From: Yinghuangia seranimata
GTDB lineage: Bacteria; Actinomycetota; Actinomycetes; Streptomycetales; Streptomycetaceae
Assembly: GCF_029953285.1 (NCBI RefSeq)
Contig: NZ_JASAOI010000060.1
Location: 1 to 64,000, forward strand
Direction of reading: 5' to 3'
Length of the DNA stretch: 64,000 nt
This document shows, one piece after another, positions 27,014 to 37,030 of the stretch. A program made the translations under genes and the position numbers. Below the pieces are notes generated by a model. That model was not told the origin of the DNA, searched no databases, and saw only the letters and a program-made list of their open reading frames with translations. The number at the start of each line of letters is the position of its first letter. The first letter of the stretch is position 1.

Positions 27014-28435
27014 CTACCGCCCCGGCTCGAACACCTTGCCGGGGTTGAGGATGTTCAGCGGGTCCAGCGCGGCCTTCACCGCGCGGTGCGTGCGCAGGCC
27101 GATGTCGCCGAGCTCGCGCGCGAGCATGTCGCGCTTGAGCGTCCCGACGCCGTGCTCGCCGGTGATGGTGCCGCCGAGCTCCAGGCCGAGGGCCATGATC
27201 GCCTCGAACGCGGCGCGGGCCCGCTCGGTGGCCCCGGCGTCCGCGGCGTCGAAGATGACGATCGGGTGGGTGTTGCCGTCCCCCGCGTGCGCGCAGACGC
27301 CGACGGCCGTGTCGTACGCGGTCGAGATCTCCGCGACGCCGTCGAGCATGTCGGCCAGCCGCGAGCGCGGGACCGCGACGTCGTCGATCATGCACGTGCC
27401 GAGCCGCTCCAGCGCGGGCAGCGCGAGCCGGCGCGCGGTCAGGAACATCGCGGACTGCTCGGAGTCCTCGGCCGCCAGGACCTCGAACGCGCCCGCCGCG
27501 GCGCACAGTTCGCCGATCGCGGCGAGCTCGGCGCGCGGGTCGGGGGTGTCCAGGGCGACCAGCAGCAGTGCGGCGGTCTCCTCCGGCAGGCCCATCTTCG
27601 CCATGTCGTTGACGGCGCGCACCGTCGTGGCGTCCATGAGCTCCATCAGCGACGGCACGTGCCCCGCCTCGATGATCGAGGCGACGGCGCGCCCGACCGC
27701 GGCCGTGCTGCCGAACTGTGCGGCCAGGACGAGCGCGGGCAGCGGCGCCGGGCGCAGCGCGAGGGTCGCGCGGACGACCACGCCGAGCGTGCCCTCGGCG
27801 CCCACGAACAGCCGGGTCAGGTCGTAGCCGGCGACGCCCTTTGCGGTGCGCCGCCCGGTGCGCAGCAGCTCGCCGTCGGCCAGGACGACGTCGAGGCCGA
27901 GCACGTACTCGGCGGTCACGCCGTACTTGACGCAGCACAGCCCGCCCGCGCCGGTGCCGATGTTGCCGCCGATCGTGCAGGTCTCCCAGCTGGACGGGTC
28001 CGGCGGGTAGGCGAGCCCGAACTCGGCGGCCGCTTTGGAGAGGTCGGCGTTGACGACGCCCGGTTCGACGACGGCCACGCGGTCGACCGGGTTGATCTCC
28101 AGGATGCGGTCCATGCGGGTCAGGGACAGCACGATGCAGCCGTCTATGGCGTTCGCGGCCCCGGACAGGCCGGTGCGGGCGCCCTGCGGCACGACGGGCA
28201 CACGCAGCCGGGTGGCGACGCGCATGACGTCCCGCACCTGGTCGACGTCCTCGGCGAGCACCACGGCCGCGGGCCGCCCGGCGGCGCACAGCGCGGCCAT
28301 GTCGTGCGCGTACGCGGCGGCGACGTCGGGGTCCGCGACGACCGTCCGGGCGGGCAGGACCGCGCGCAGCTCGGCGACGACGCGGTCGGCGCGTGCGGCG
28401 TCGTGTTCGGCGGTGGGGGCGCCCGCTTCACTCAT
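27014..28435 (-). CDS. FAD-binding oxidase, glycolate oxidase/D-lactate dehydrogenase family
   Basis: A 473-residue flavoprotein of the GlcD/FAD-oxidase C type. The FAD-binding region runs VPVVPQGARTGLSGAANAID and ETCTIGGNIGTGAGGLCCVK, with the PPDPSS motif; the C-terminal half has GEHGVGTLKRDMLARELGD containing the substrate histidine. It oxidises 2-hydroxyacids such as glycolate or D-lactate and passes electrons to the respiratory chain. No GlcE/GlcF partner gene is adjacent, so it may act as a single-subunit dehydrogenase. Confidence 0.85.
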   Translation of the reverse strand: MSEAGAPTAEHDAARADRVVAELRAVLPARTVVADPDVAAAYAHDMAALCAAGRPAAVVLAEDVDQVRDVMRVATRLRVPVVPQGARTGLSGAANAIDGCIVLSLTRMDRILEINPVDRVAVVEPGVVNADLSKAAAEFGLAYPPDPSSWETCTIGGNIGTGAGGLCCVKYGVTAEYVLGLDVVLADGELLRTGRRTAKGVAGYDLTRLFVGAEGTLGVVVRATLALRPAPLPALVLAAQFGSTAAVGRAVASIIEAGHVPSLMELMDATTVRAVNDMAKMGLPEETAALLLVALDTPDPRAELAAIGELCAAAGAFEVLAAEDSEQSAMFLTARRLALPALERLGTCMIDDVAVPRSRLADMLDGVAEISTAYDTAVGVCAHAGDGNTHPIVIFDAADAGATERARAAFEAIMALGLELGGTITGEHGVGTLKRDMLARELGDIGLRTHRAVKAALDPLNILNPGKVFEPGR

Positions 28436-28509
28436 ATGCGCAGGGTATCCCCGGCCGGGTGCGGTGATCAGGGCCTTGACCGGCCGATTTTCCGGCGTCC
28501 GGACACGAC

Positions 28510-28549
28510 GACGGCCCCGGGTCCACGTCGTTGGGGACCCGGGGCCGTC
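28510..28549 (-). terminator. Terminator after hppD
   Basis: A perfect 15-bp stem, GACGGCCCCGGGTCC with its complement, and a 10-nt loop lies 38 bp after the hppD stop and before the next minus-strand gene. No T-run follows, as is common in streptomycetes. Confidence 0.75.
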
Positions 28550-28586
28550 ACCGTCATACGGGTGGTGGTCTGTCAGCCGGCGACCG

Positions 28587-29738
<1,152 letters not shown>

Positions 29739-29783
29739 TCACTTGGTCGGTTCGATAAGCGAAGCCTCACTCTGACCGACAGG

Positions 29784-29823
29784 TTGTGCAACAGGTCCGG
29801 TTTCAGGTGGACAATCTGCACAA
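29784..29823. promoter_or_regulatory. 40-bp dyad operator between hppD and the Lrp gene
   Basis: TTGTGCA-n4-GTCC-n10-GGAC-n4-TGCACAA: two nested inverted repeats share one centre. It sits 63 bp upstream of hppD and 13 bp upstream of the Lrp-family start, ending just before its ribosome binding site. The symmetric, extended form suits an Lrp/AsnC oligomer controlling both directions. Confidence 0.65.
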
Positions 29824-29836
29824 CCAGGGGGACGAT

Positions 29837-30394
29837 ATGACCGCCCTGCTGGGCAGCCTGCCCAGCGTTCCCCGCCGCCTTCACCACATGAGGATTTACG
29901 CCGTGGCGATCGACCGTCTGGACGCAGCGCTCATCCGGCTGCTCGACGAGGAGCCGCGGCTCGGCGTCCTGGAGTGCTCGCGGCGCCTCGGCGTCGCCCG
30001 CGGCACGGTGCAGGCCCGGCTCGACCGGCTGCACGCGCGCGGCGTGGTGCGCGGCTTCGGACCGCACCTGGACCCGGGTGCGCTCGGGTACGGCGTGACG
30101 GCGTTCGCGACGCTGGAGATCCGCCAGGGCAACGGCCCGGACGTGCGCGCGCACCTGGCGTCCATCCCGGAGGTCCTCGAGCTGCACACCATCACCGGCC
30201 GCGGCGACATGCTGTGCCGGCTGGTCGCGCGGTCGAACGCCGACCTGCAGCGGGTCATCGACCGCGTCGTCGCGTTCCAGGGCATCGTGCGGGCGTCGAC
30301 CACGATCGCGCTGGAGAACCCGGTGCCGTACCGGGTGCTGCCGCTGGTCGACGCCGCGGTCGAGGACCCGGCTCAGCCGTCCGCGGAGAGCTGA
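29837..30394 (+). CDS. Lrp/AsnC-family transcriptional regulator
   Basis: A 185-residue regulator with the AsnC helix-turn-helix (IRLLDEEPRLGVLECSRRLG, then VARGTVQARLDRLHARGV) and a C-terminal RAM ligand-binding domain (VTAFATLEIRQG, VLELHTITGRGDMLCRLVAR). It is divergent from hppD, as in other streptomycetes, and likely controls it in response to tyrosine or a related compound. ATG at 29837 has AGGGGG five nt upstream; ATG at 29888 is an alternative that would drop an unusual 17-residue N-terminus. Its 3' end overlaps the convergent sigma-factor gene by 22 bp. Confidence 0.88.
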   Translation: MTALLGSLPSVPRRLHHMRIYAVAIDRLDAALIRLLDEEPRLGVLECSRRLGVARGTVQARLDRLHARGVVRGFGPHLDPGALGYGVTAFATLEIRQGNGPDVRAHLASIPEVLELHTITGRGDMLCRLVARSNADLQRVIDRVVAFQGIVRASTTIALENPVPYRVLPLVDAAVEDPAQPSAES

Positions 30395-31371
30395 GCCGGC
30401 AGCCCGAAGCCGGCCAGCAGCGCGGCGTCCAGGGGGAACACGGTGTTGCGGGTGATGCCGTCGCGGGACGCCTCGAAGATCTGGAAGGTGTGGGCCTTGT
30501 AGTCCGCCTCGCCCGGCGCGCGCAGGTACGCCGCGAGCGCCGGCTGCCCGCCGTTCGCGGTCGTCGCGCGGATCCTCCAGTCGGTGCCGTTCATCGCGAA
30601 CACCCGCTCCATGAACCGGCCGTAGTGGTCGGTGCCGACGTACCAGTTGAGGAACGGCGGCATCTCCATGACGACGTCGTGCGCCAACAGCCGCTTCAGC
30701 TCCGGGACGTCGGCCTTCTCGAAGGCCTTGACGTAGCGGTCGAGGAGCAACCGCAGCTCCGCGTCCGAGGGTTCGTCGACGGCGTCCTCGGCGACGCCGT
30801 CCGGGCCGAGCCGCGCGCGGGCGCGCTGCAGGGCGCTGTTGACCCCGGCCGGGGTCATCTCCAGGGTCTCCGCGACCTCGGCGGCGGGGAGTTCGAGGAC
30901 CTCGCGCAGGATCAGCACGGCGCGCTGCCGCGCGGGCAGCACCTGCATGGCGGCCACGAACGCCAGGCGCAGGCCGCTGCCGGCGAGCGCGGCCGCCTCG
31001 GGGTCGTGCGGGCGGGCGTCCGGGAACGGTTCGAGCCACGGGACCTCGAAGCCCGGCCGGAACGGCTCCCCGGGGTCGGTCCCGACCGCGACGATCTCGG
31101 CCGGGAGCGGGCGCCTGGCGCGTGCGTCGAGCGCGGTCAGGCACGCGTTGGTGGCGATCCGGTAGAGCCACGTGCGCAGGCTCGCGCGCGACGCGTCGTA
31201 GCGGTCGCGGGCCCGCCACGCGCGCACCACGGTCTCCTGCACGAGGTCCTCGGCGTCGTGCGTCGAACCGAGCATGCGGTAGCAGTACGCGAGGAGTTCG
31301 CGGCGGTGCGGTTCGACGCGGGCGGCGAATTCCGCGCCGACCGATGAATCCGTGGTCTCGGCCGAGTACAT
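30373..31371 (-). CDS. SigG-like sigma-70 factor with C-terminal SnoaL domain
   Basis: A 332-residue sigma factor. Region 2 is in YCYRMLGSTHDAEDLVQETV and DASRASLRTWLYRIATNA, region 4 in VLPARQRAVLILREVLELPA and VAETLEMTPAGVNSALQRAR. A SnoaL-like domain follows (about residues 200-332; LLLDRYVKAFEKADVPELKR, EMPPFLNWYVGTD, RITRNTVFPLDA region), which in related ECF groups replaces a separate anti-sigma factor. The start at 31371 (MYSAETTD) is chosen; the frame goes 17 codons further. A plus-strand SnoaL gene starts 41 bp away, divergent. Confidence 0.88.
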   Translation of the reverse strand: MYSAETTDSSVGAEFAARVEPHRRELLAYCYRMLGSTHDAEDLVQETVVRAWRARDRYDASRASLRTWLYRIATNACLTALDARARRPLPAEIVAVGTDPGEPFRPGFEVPWLEPFPDARPHDPEAAALAGSGLRLAFVAAMQVLPARQRAVLILREVLELPAAEVAETLEMTPAGVNSALQRARARLGPDGVAEDAVDEPSDAELRLLLDRYVKAFEKADVPELKRLLAHDVVMEMPPFLNWYVGTDHYGRFMERVFAMNGTDWRIRATTANGGQPALAAYLRAPGEADYKAHTFQIFEASRDGITRNTVFPLDAALLAGFGLPAQLSADG

Positions 31372-31412
31372 ACCGACGACCGTACACACGCACGCGCCGA
31401 AAGGGCAGAGAA

Positions 31413-31850
31413 ATGCTGACAAACACCAACGAATCGTCGACGCAGGCCGGGACCGAGGCGGCGGTCAAGGAGGTCAAGCAGGTGCTGACCGACGTGTACG
31501 TCGCGTGGGCGGCGAACGACGCCGACGCGTTCGTCGCGTCGTTCACCGAGGACGCGGTCTCGACGCTGCCGGGCTCCTACCGGGGCGACCGCTCGGAGAT
31601 CCGCCACCACATGGCGGTGGGCTTCGAGGGGGTGCTCAAGGGGTCGACGGTCGTGGACGAGGTCCGCGACGTGCGCTTCCCGGCCCCGGACACCGCCGTG
31701 GTGACCGCGCGCGGCGCGATCCTGTTCGCGGGCGAGACCGAGGTGCCCGACTCCCGCTACATCCTGGCGACGTGGACGCTGGTGCGCCGCGACGGGCGCT
31801 GGCTGGCCGCGTCGTACCACAACTGCCCGGAGATCGCGCCGGGTCGCTGA
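31413..31850 (+). CDS. SnoaL/SgcJ-EcaC-type small protein
   Basis: A 145-residue protein of the SgcJ/EcaC (NTF2-like) family: VLTDVYVAWAANDADAFVAS, FTEDAVSTLPGSYRGDRSEI, VVTARGAILFAGETEV and RDGRWLAASYHNCPE form the cone-shaped fold. It may bind a small hydrophobic ligand. Being divergent from a sigma factor that carries its own SnoaL domain, it could take part in the same sensory circuit, but this is inference. The start at 31413 is leader-poor with a weak AGGGCAGAG site. Confidence 0.82.
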   Translation: MLTNTNESSTQAGTEAAVKEVKQVLTDVYVAWAANDADAFVASFTEDAVSTLPGSYRGDRSEIRHHMAVGFEGVLKGSTVVDEVRDVRFPAPDTAVVTARGAILFAGETEVPDSRYILATWTLVRRDGRWLAASYHNCPEIAPGR

Positions 31851-31881
31851 CCGGACCGCCCGCGGAGGGCCTGATCCACCG

Positions 31882-32667
31882 TCAGCAGGACGGCACCTTA
31901 CCGCCGTTCTGGAGCGCCGTGAGGGCGTCGACGGCCTGGGTCAGGCTCTCCACGGGCACCAGTCGGAGGCCTTCGGGGGCCGCCGGGTCGGCCGCCTTGC
32001 ACTCCTGCTTGGGCAGCAGGAACACCGTGGCGCCGTCCCGCTTGGCGGCCTTCACCTTCATCTCGACGCCGCCGATCTCGCCGACCTCGCCGTTGTCCTT
32101 GATCGCCCCGGTGCCGGCGACGACCTTGCCGCCGGTGAGGTTGACGGTGCCCAGCTTGTCGACGATGCCGAGCGAGAACATCAGGCCCGCGCTCGGACCG
32201 CCGACGTCGTCCAGGTGCAGGGTGACCGTGACCGGTTCCTTCTTGTACTTGTCGTCGTAGTGCGCGTTGAGGTAGGCCATCGCCGCCGTCACCGCGCTGG
32301 ACTGCGACTCGGCCATCTGCTTCGTGACCTCGGCCTCGATCTGCTTCTTGGACTTGTCCGCGGGGTAGACGGCCTGCTTCGGCCGCACCGCCTCGTCGTC
32401 GTTGAACCACGAGTCGAGCAGGTCGGTCAGGTAGAGCTTCTGGTCCGGGTCGACCGCGCGGATCGTGGTCAGCAGCAGCTCGCCGTTGGTCGGCTGCGGC
32501 ACGGCCCCCTCGACGGCGATGACCGGCTGCCCGTTCACCGTGCCCAACGTGTCGGCGGTGTCCCCCGGCGTGATGACCGTGTACGGCAGCGGAACCGTGA
32601 AGCCGAGCACGCCGAGGATCACGACGAGCAGGACGGACACGACGAGGGTGCGCTTGGAACGGGCCAC
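31882..32667 (-). CDS. Membrane-anchored Lon-like (S16) protease, YlbL-type without PDZ
   Basis: A 261-residue protein with one N-terminal transmembrane helix (TLVVSVLLVVILGVLGF) and a C-terminal Lon-type proteolytic domain: catalytic Ser in DVGGPSAGLMFSLGI and Lys in GGVEMKVKAAKRDGATVFL. The PDZ domain found between these parts in YlbL/SdrC proteins of other Gram-positives is missing, so this is the short actinobacterial form. It probably degrades or trims envelope proteins outside the membrane. GTG at 32667 is preferred over the upstream start, which would overlap the IclR gene. Confidence 0.82.
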   Translation of the reverse strand: MARSKRTLVVSVLLVVILGVLGFTVPLPYTVITPGDTADTLGTVNGQPVIAVEGAVPQPTNGELLLTTIRAVDPDQKLYLTDLLDSWFNDDEAVRPKQAVYPADKSKKQIEAEVTKQMAESQSSAVTAAMAYLNAHYDDKYKKEPVTVTLHLDDVGGPSAGLMFSLGIVDKLGTVNLTGGKVVAGTGAIKDNGEVGEIGGVEMKVKAAKRDGATVFLLPKQECKAADPAAPEGLRLVPVESLTQAVDALTALQNGGKVPSC

Positions 32668-32674
32668 CCCAGGA

Positions 32675-33388
32675 TTAAAGCAGTGCGGCGCCTTCCTCCT
32701 CGCGCACACTCTCCCGGGGGCTCGGCACCTTGGGTCCGCCGCCCAGCGTCTCGGCCAGCTCCAGCGCGGCCTCCGCGACCCGCGGGCCGAACCGCTCGCT
32801 GTCCAGCTCGCTGAACGACACGACGCCGACGCTGGCCTCGACCCCGGCCAGCGCGGGCACCGCGGCGGCGATCCCCGGCGCGGAGCGGTGGCCGTCGCCG
32901 GGTACGTGCACGTACGGCACGGCCGGGTCCAGGCCGGCCCGCACCCGGCGGGCGGTGAGGATGGCGAGGCCGGCGGCGCCCTGTTCGAGCGGGTGGCGCG
33001 AGCCGACGCGGTACGCGACGTGGTAGTCGGTCCAGGTCGGCTCGGCGACCGCTACGGCCAGCGCGTCGAGTCCGTCGACGATGGTCAGGTGTGCGGTGGC
33101 GCCGGTCTCCTCGGCCAGGCGGCGCAGGCACGGCACCGCGGCGTCGCGCACCAGCGGGTGCGCGCGGCGGGCGAGCTGCAGGGCGCCGAGGCCCAGCCGG
33201 GTCCGGCCGCCGGCGTCGCGGCGGATCAGCCCGTGCTGCTCCAGCGTCGCCAGGATCCGGTACACGACGGTTCGGTTCACGCCGAGTGCCGCGGAGATCT
33301 CCGGCACGGTCAAGCCCTCGGGGGCGTCGGCGAGTTGTTCAAGGACCTTGAGCCCTCGGTCCAGGGTCTGTGATGTCTCCGCGGCCAC
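32675..33388 (-). CDS. IclR-family transcriptional regulator
   Basis: A 237-residue regulator with an N-terminal winged helix (LDRGLKVLEQLADAPEGLTV, VNRTVVYRILATLEQHGLIR) and the effector-binding IclR domain (ETGATAHLTIVDGLDALAVA, RHPLEQGAAGLAIL). No metabolic gene next to it indicates the effector. GTG at 33388 has GGGAGG six nt upstream; a further GTG at 33406 is less likely. It ends 7 bp before the S16 protease start, so the two may be co-transcribed. Confidence 0.87.
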   Translation of the reverse strand: MAAETSQTLDRGLKVLEQLADAPEGLTVPEISAALGVNRTVVYRILATLEQHGLIRRDAGGRTRLGLGALQLARRAHPLVRDAAVPCLRRLAEETGATAHLTIVDGLDALAVAVAEPTWTDYHVAYRVGSRHPLEQGAAGLAILTARRVRAGLDPAVPYVHVPGDGHRSAPGIAAAVPALAGVEASVGVVSFSELDSERFGPRVAEAALELAETLGGGPKVPSPRESVREEEGAALL

Positions 33389-33824
33389 GAGAAGCCTCCC
33401 TTGCACGCGTGCTCTGCATTCCCGGGAAACACATCCCCGGTCCCCCTACAGGCGCGACTCCGAGCGCGGCCTGGTGGCGGACGCCGGGGTCACGATGCTG
33501 CTGCGCGGCGCCAGGTCGTGGTTGCGCGTACAACTCGTCTTGAGCTGCCCGAGGACAGGATCGGGCAGTCAGTCGAAGGGCTAGGCTCTTGTCCTGGCCT
33601 TCCGATGTCAATAACGGTAATGAGGGGCAGGCCTGCTAGTAAGCAAGTTTCCGGAATGTGGACGGATTCCCAGCAAGATCCCAGCTCCAAATGCCTATGA
33701 ATCTGGCCAAAACGGACAAGATCTCACACCGTGACACGTGCAACATGAATTGTTGATCTCGGTATACGGACGCCCCCTGTGCGGCGAGGCCCCCTTTTTG
33801 TCCGGTATCCGGAGCGGCGCGGGC
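33389..33824. other. Gene-free stretch upstream of the IclR gene
   Basis: This 436-bp gap has no plausible gene. Its middle (about 33600-33780) is clearly poorer in GC than the rest of the window, as promoters here often are. CAACATGAATTGTTG at 33741-33755 is a small inverted repeat with 5-bp arms; it could be a regulator site but is far (about 350 bp) from the IclR start. Nothing else recognised. Confidence 0.6.
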
Positions 33825-35606
33825 TCAGCGCGCCGACGTCGCCCACTGCTGGATCTTGCTGATCCGGTCCTGCAACTGCCCCGCCGACGCCTGTGCGGTC
33901 GCCGGGCCGCCGCACACCCGGCGCAGCTCGTTGTGGATGACTCCGTGCGGCTGACCGCTGCGATGGTGCCACGCGGCCACCAGCGTGTTGAGCTCCTTGC
34001 GCAATCCGGACAACTCCCGGTGCGTCACGACCGGCCGCTGCGCCGCCGGCTTCTCCGACAGGTCGGCCTCCGCGTCGGGCTTCCGGCGGCTGCGCGCCAG
34101 CTGCCGGGCCTGCCGGTTCTGCAGCAGCATCTGCACCTGGTCGGGCTCCAGCAGGCCGGGGATGCCGAGGTACTCCTCTTCCTCCTCGCTGCCGGTGTGC
34201 GCCTGGAGGCCGAACTCGGCCCCGTCGTACAGCACCCGGTCGAAGCGCGCCTCGCTCTCCAGCGCCTCGAACGAGAACTGCTCCTGCTCGCCGGGGGTGT
34301 CCTTCTCCTGGTTGGCCTGCGCGATGAGGGCGTCCTCGGAGTCGTAGAGGCCCTCGCCCTTCTTCTGCCGGTCGAGCACGTGGTCGCGCTCGACCTCCAT
34401 CTCGTTCGCGTGCTGCAGCAGCGTCGGCACACTCGGCAGGAACACCGACGCGACCTCGCCGCGCCGCCGCACGCGCACGAAGCGGCCGACCGCCTGCGCG
34501 AAGAACAGCGGCGTCGAGATCGTGGTGGCGAACACGCCGACCGCCAGGCGCGGCACGTCCACGCCCTCGGACACCATGCGCACGGCGACCATCCAGCGCG
34601 AGTCGCCCGCGCTGAAGTCCTCGATCTTCTTCGACGCCCCCGTGTCGTCGGACAGCACTATCGTCGCGCCGGTGCCGCTGATCTCCCGGATCATCCGGGC
34701 GTAGGCGCGCGCCGACTCGTGGTCGGTCGCGATCACCAGCGCGCCCGCGTCGGGGATCGCCTTGCGCACCTCGGTCAGCCGCTTGTCGGCCGCCCGCAGC
34801 ACCTGCGGCATCCACGAGCCCTGCGGGTCGAGGGCGGTGCGCCAGGCCTGGTTGATGGCGTCCTTGGTCATCGGCTCGCCGAGCGTCGCCGCGACCTCGT
34901 CCCCCGCCTTGGTGCGCCAGCGCATGTCGCCCGAGTACGACAGGAAGATCACGGGCCGGACGACGTGGTCGGCCAGCGCGTGGCCGTAGCCGTAGGTGTA
35001 GTCCGCGGCGCTGCGCCGGATCCCGTCGGAGCCGGCCACGTACGACACGAACGGGATCGGGTTGGTGTCCGAGCGGAACGGCGTCCCGGTGAGCGCCAAC
35101 CGGCGGGTCGCGGGCTCGAACGCCTCGAAGACCGCGTCACCCCACGACTTCGAGTCGCCCGCGTGGTGGATCTCGTCGAGGATCACCAGCGTCTTGCGGT
35201 TCTCCACGCGCCTGCGGTGCAGCATCGGGTGCACCCCGACGCCCGCGTACGTCACCGCGACACCGTGGTACTCGCGGTTGACCGGCCCGGACGACCCCGA
35301 GTACTCGGGGTCGATCCGGATGCCTATCCGTGCCGCCGCCTCCGCCCACTGCTTCTTCAGGTGCTCGGTCGGCGCCACGATCGTGAGCTGCTGGACTATG
35401 TGGCGCTGCAGCAGCTCGCTGGCGATCCGCAGCGCGAACGTCGTCTTCCCCGCGCCCGGGGTCGCCACCGCGAGGAAGTCACGCGGCTGCCGCCCCAAGT
35501 ACTCGTCGAGCGCTGCCTGTTGCCAAGCGCGCAGCTTGCCCGCGGTACCCCAGGGGGCACGGGCGGGGAAGGCCGGGGACAGATGAGACGCGGCTGAAGT
35601 ACTCAC
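33825..35606 (-). CDS. DEAD/DEAH-box helicase (superfamily 2)
   Basis: A 593-residue SF2 helicase. Motif I is FLAVATPGAGKTTFALRIA, motif II LVILDEIHHAGDSKSWGD (DEIH), motif III LALTGTPFRSDT, motif V MVSEGVDVPRLAVGVFAT and motif VI FAQAVGRFVRVRRRG. The C-terminal 200 residues are charged and actinobacteria-specific. The type is related to UvrB/type-III-restriction helicases rather than to RNA helicases; the cellular role is not established. No adjacent nuclease or methyltransferase that would make it a restriction or defence system. Confidence 0.88.
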   Translation of the reverse strand: MSTSAASHLSPAFPARAPWGTAGKLRAWQQAALDEYLGRQPRDFLAVATPGAGKTTFALRIASELLQRHIVQQLTIVAPTEHLKKQWAEAAARIGIRIDPEYSGSSGPVNREYHGVAVTYAGVGVHPMLHRRRVENRKTLVILDEIHHAGDSKSWGDAVFEAFEPATRRLALTGTPFRSDTNPIPFVSYVAGSDGIRRSAADYTYGYGHALADHVVRPVIFLSYSGDMRWRTKAGDEVAATLGEPMTKDAINQAWRTALDPQGSWMPQVLRAADKRLTEVRKAIPDAGALVIATDHESARAYARMIREISGTGATIVLSDDTGASKKIEDFSAGDSRWMVAVRMVSEGVDVPRLAVGVFATTISTPLFFAQAVGRFVRVRRRGEVASVFLPSVPTLLQHANEMEVERDHVLDRQKKGEGLYDSEDALIAQANQEKDTPGEQEQFSFEALESEARFDRVLYDGAEFGLQAHTGSEEEEEYLGIPGLLEPDQVQMLLQNRQARQLARSRRKPDAEADLSEKPAAQRPVVTHRELSGLRKELNTLVAAWHHRSGQPHGVIHNELRRVCGGPATAQASAGQLQDRISKIQQWATSAR

Positions 35607-35721
35607 TGCGAGACAAGAGCTCCGGGTCGTACGTCGGGACAGGCACGAACCCCCGAGCCTACCCGAGCCTCATCCGGATCCCGGGCACGACGCGTCCCCC
35701 CGGCCCGCCCCCGGACGGCCG

Positions 35722-36825
35722 TCACACACGGTGCACGGCCTTTCCGGTGGCGGCCTCGACGACGTACAGGGCACCGGCGTTCGTGCCGGCGTAGACCCGC
35801 GTGTCGACGAGCACGGGCGAGCGGAACGCGACGGCCTGGTCGGCGGTTTCCTCCGCGGCCTGCGGAAAGCGCCAGCGCTCCTTGCCGGTCGTGGTGTTGA
35901 CGGCGTGGAGGTGCTCGGACGTGCCGACGAACGCCGTGCCGCCTGCCACGCGCGGCGACGCGTCGATCCAGCCCGACCCGGCGAAGTGCCACTTCGCGGC
36001 GCCGGTGGCGGCGTCGACGGCGTGCAGACCCTCGGTGCGGCTGCAGGCGTAGACCGTGCCGTCGGCGACGGCCGGGGACGAGCCGCTCGCGTTCGGAAGG
36101 GGGTAGGCCCACTTCTGGGCACCGGTGTCGGCGCGCAGCGCCAGGACCTGGTTGTCGCCGCCGACGTACACGGTCCCGTCGACGACGGTCGGGGACGCCC
36201 GCAGCGCGCCGCCGGGCTGGGCGCGCCAGCGGGGCGTGCCGGAGGCCGCGTCGAGGGCGTACAGGGTTCCGTCGACGCCGCCCACGTAGAGCACGCCGTC
36301 GACGACCGTCGGCGTGGCGCGGACCTCGCCCGACACGCCGAACCGCCACCGCTGCCGGCCGGTCGCCGCGTCGACGGCGTAGACGTTCGCGTCGCGGCTG
36401 CCGAAGAACACCGCTCCCCCGGCGACGGCGGGCGAGGCGTCGATCCACCGGTCGGTGTCGAACTGCCACTTCACGCCGCCGCTCGCGGCGTCCAGCGCCC
36501 ACAGGTTGCCGTCGTCGCTGCCGATGTACACGCCGCCGTCGGCGACCGCGGGCGCGCCGTAGACCACGCCGAGCGTCTCCTGGTGCCACCGCTCCTTCGC
36601 GGTCACCGCGTCCACGGCGTAGATGTTGTAGTCGCTGCTGCCGTAGTACAGGACACCGCCCACCACGACCGGTGACACCCACGCGACCCCGTCGGCGTAG
36701 AACCACGCCGCGGGCGCCGTGCGCTTCGTCTCCCGGCTGTCCCCGCACGACGTCACCACGAGGTCCGCCGCGAGGACCCCCAGCGCGCCCTTCAGCAGAA
36801 GCCGCCGCCCCACCCCACTGGTCAC
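35722..36825 (-). CDS. PQQ-like beta-propeller lipoprotein
   Basis: A 367-residue exported protein. The N-terminus VGRRLLLKGALGVLAADLVV with TSCGDS combines a twin-arginine-like signal (GRR) and a lipobox cysteine. About seven propeller blades follow, each with a repeated A-D-G-x-V-Y-x-G-S pattern and an AVDAATGxxxWRF type closing strand. It resembles BamB/PQQ-binding propellers but no enzyme motif is seen, so a scaffold or ligand-binding role is likely. GTG at 36825 has GGGGGAGG five nt upstream. Confidence 0.85.
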   Translation of the reverse strand: MTSGVGRRLLLKGALGVLAADLVVTSCGDSRETKRTAPAAWFYADGVAWVSPVVVGGVLYYGSSDYNIYAVDAVTAKERWHQETLGVVYGAPAVADGGVYIGSDDGNLWALDAASGGVKWQFDTDRWIDASPAVAGGAVFFGSRDANVYAVDAATGRQRWRFGVSGEVRATPTVVDGVLYVGGVDGTLYALDAASGTPRWRAQPGGALRASPTVVDGTVYVGGDNQVLALRADTGAQKWAYPLPNASGSSPAVADGTVYACSRTEGLHAVDAATGAAKWHFAGSGWIDASPRVAGGTAFVGTSEHLHAVNTTTGKERWRFPQAAEETADQAVAFRSPVLVDTRVYAGTNAGALYVVEAATGKAVHRV

Positions 36826-37030
36826 CCAGGCCTCCCCCGGTTGCGACCCGGCGGACAGCCCGGCCGCTCGCCACTGATGCTTCCAAACAGCCGGGAGGCG
36901 CACCGCCGTTTCGCCGAAATGCCGTGGCACGGCGCCTCGCGGACCTGACGAAGTATCAGACGGGGTCGGGGCGCGGGGCGGTTGCGGCGTGGGGCGGGCT
37001 CCGCGTCAACCGGACAGTCTGCGCCGGCGC

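Noticed and set aside
33389-33824. tRNA or riboswitch in the GC-poor gap upstream of the IclR gene
   Set aside because: No cloverleaf or known aptamer core found; only a 5-bp-arm inverted repeat.
33825-35606. DEAD/DEAH helicase as part of a defence island
   Set aside because: No nuclease, methyltransferase or toxin beside it; neighbours are ordinary regulators and propeller proteins.
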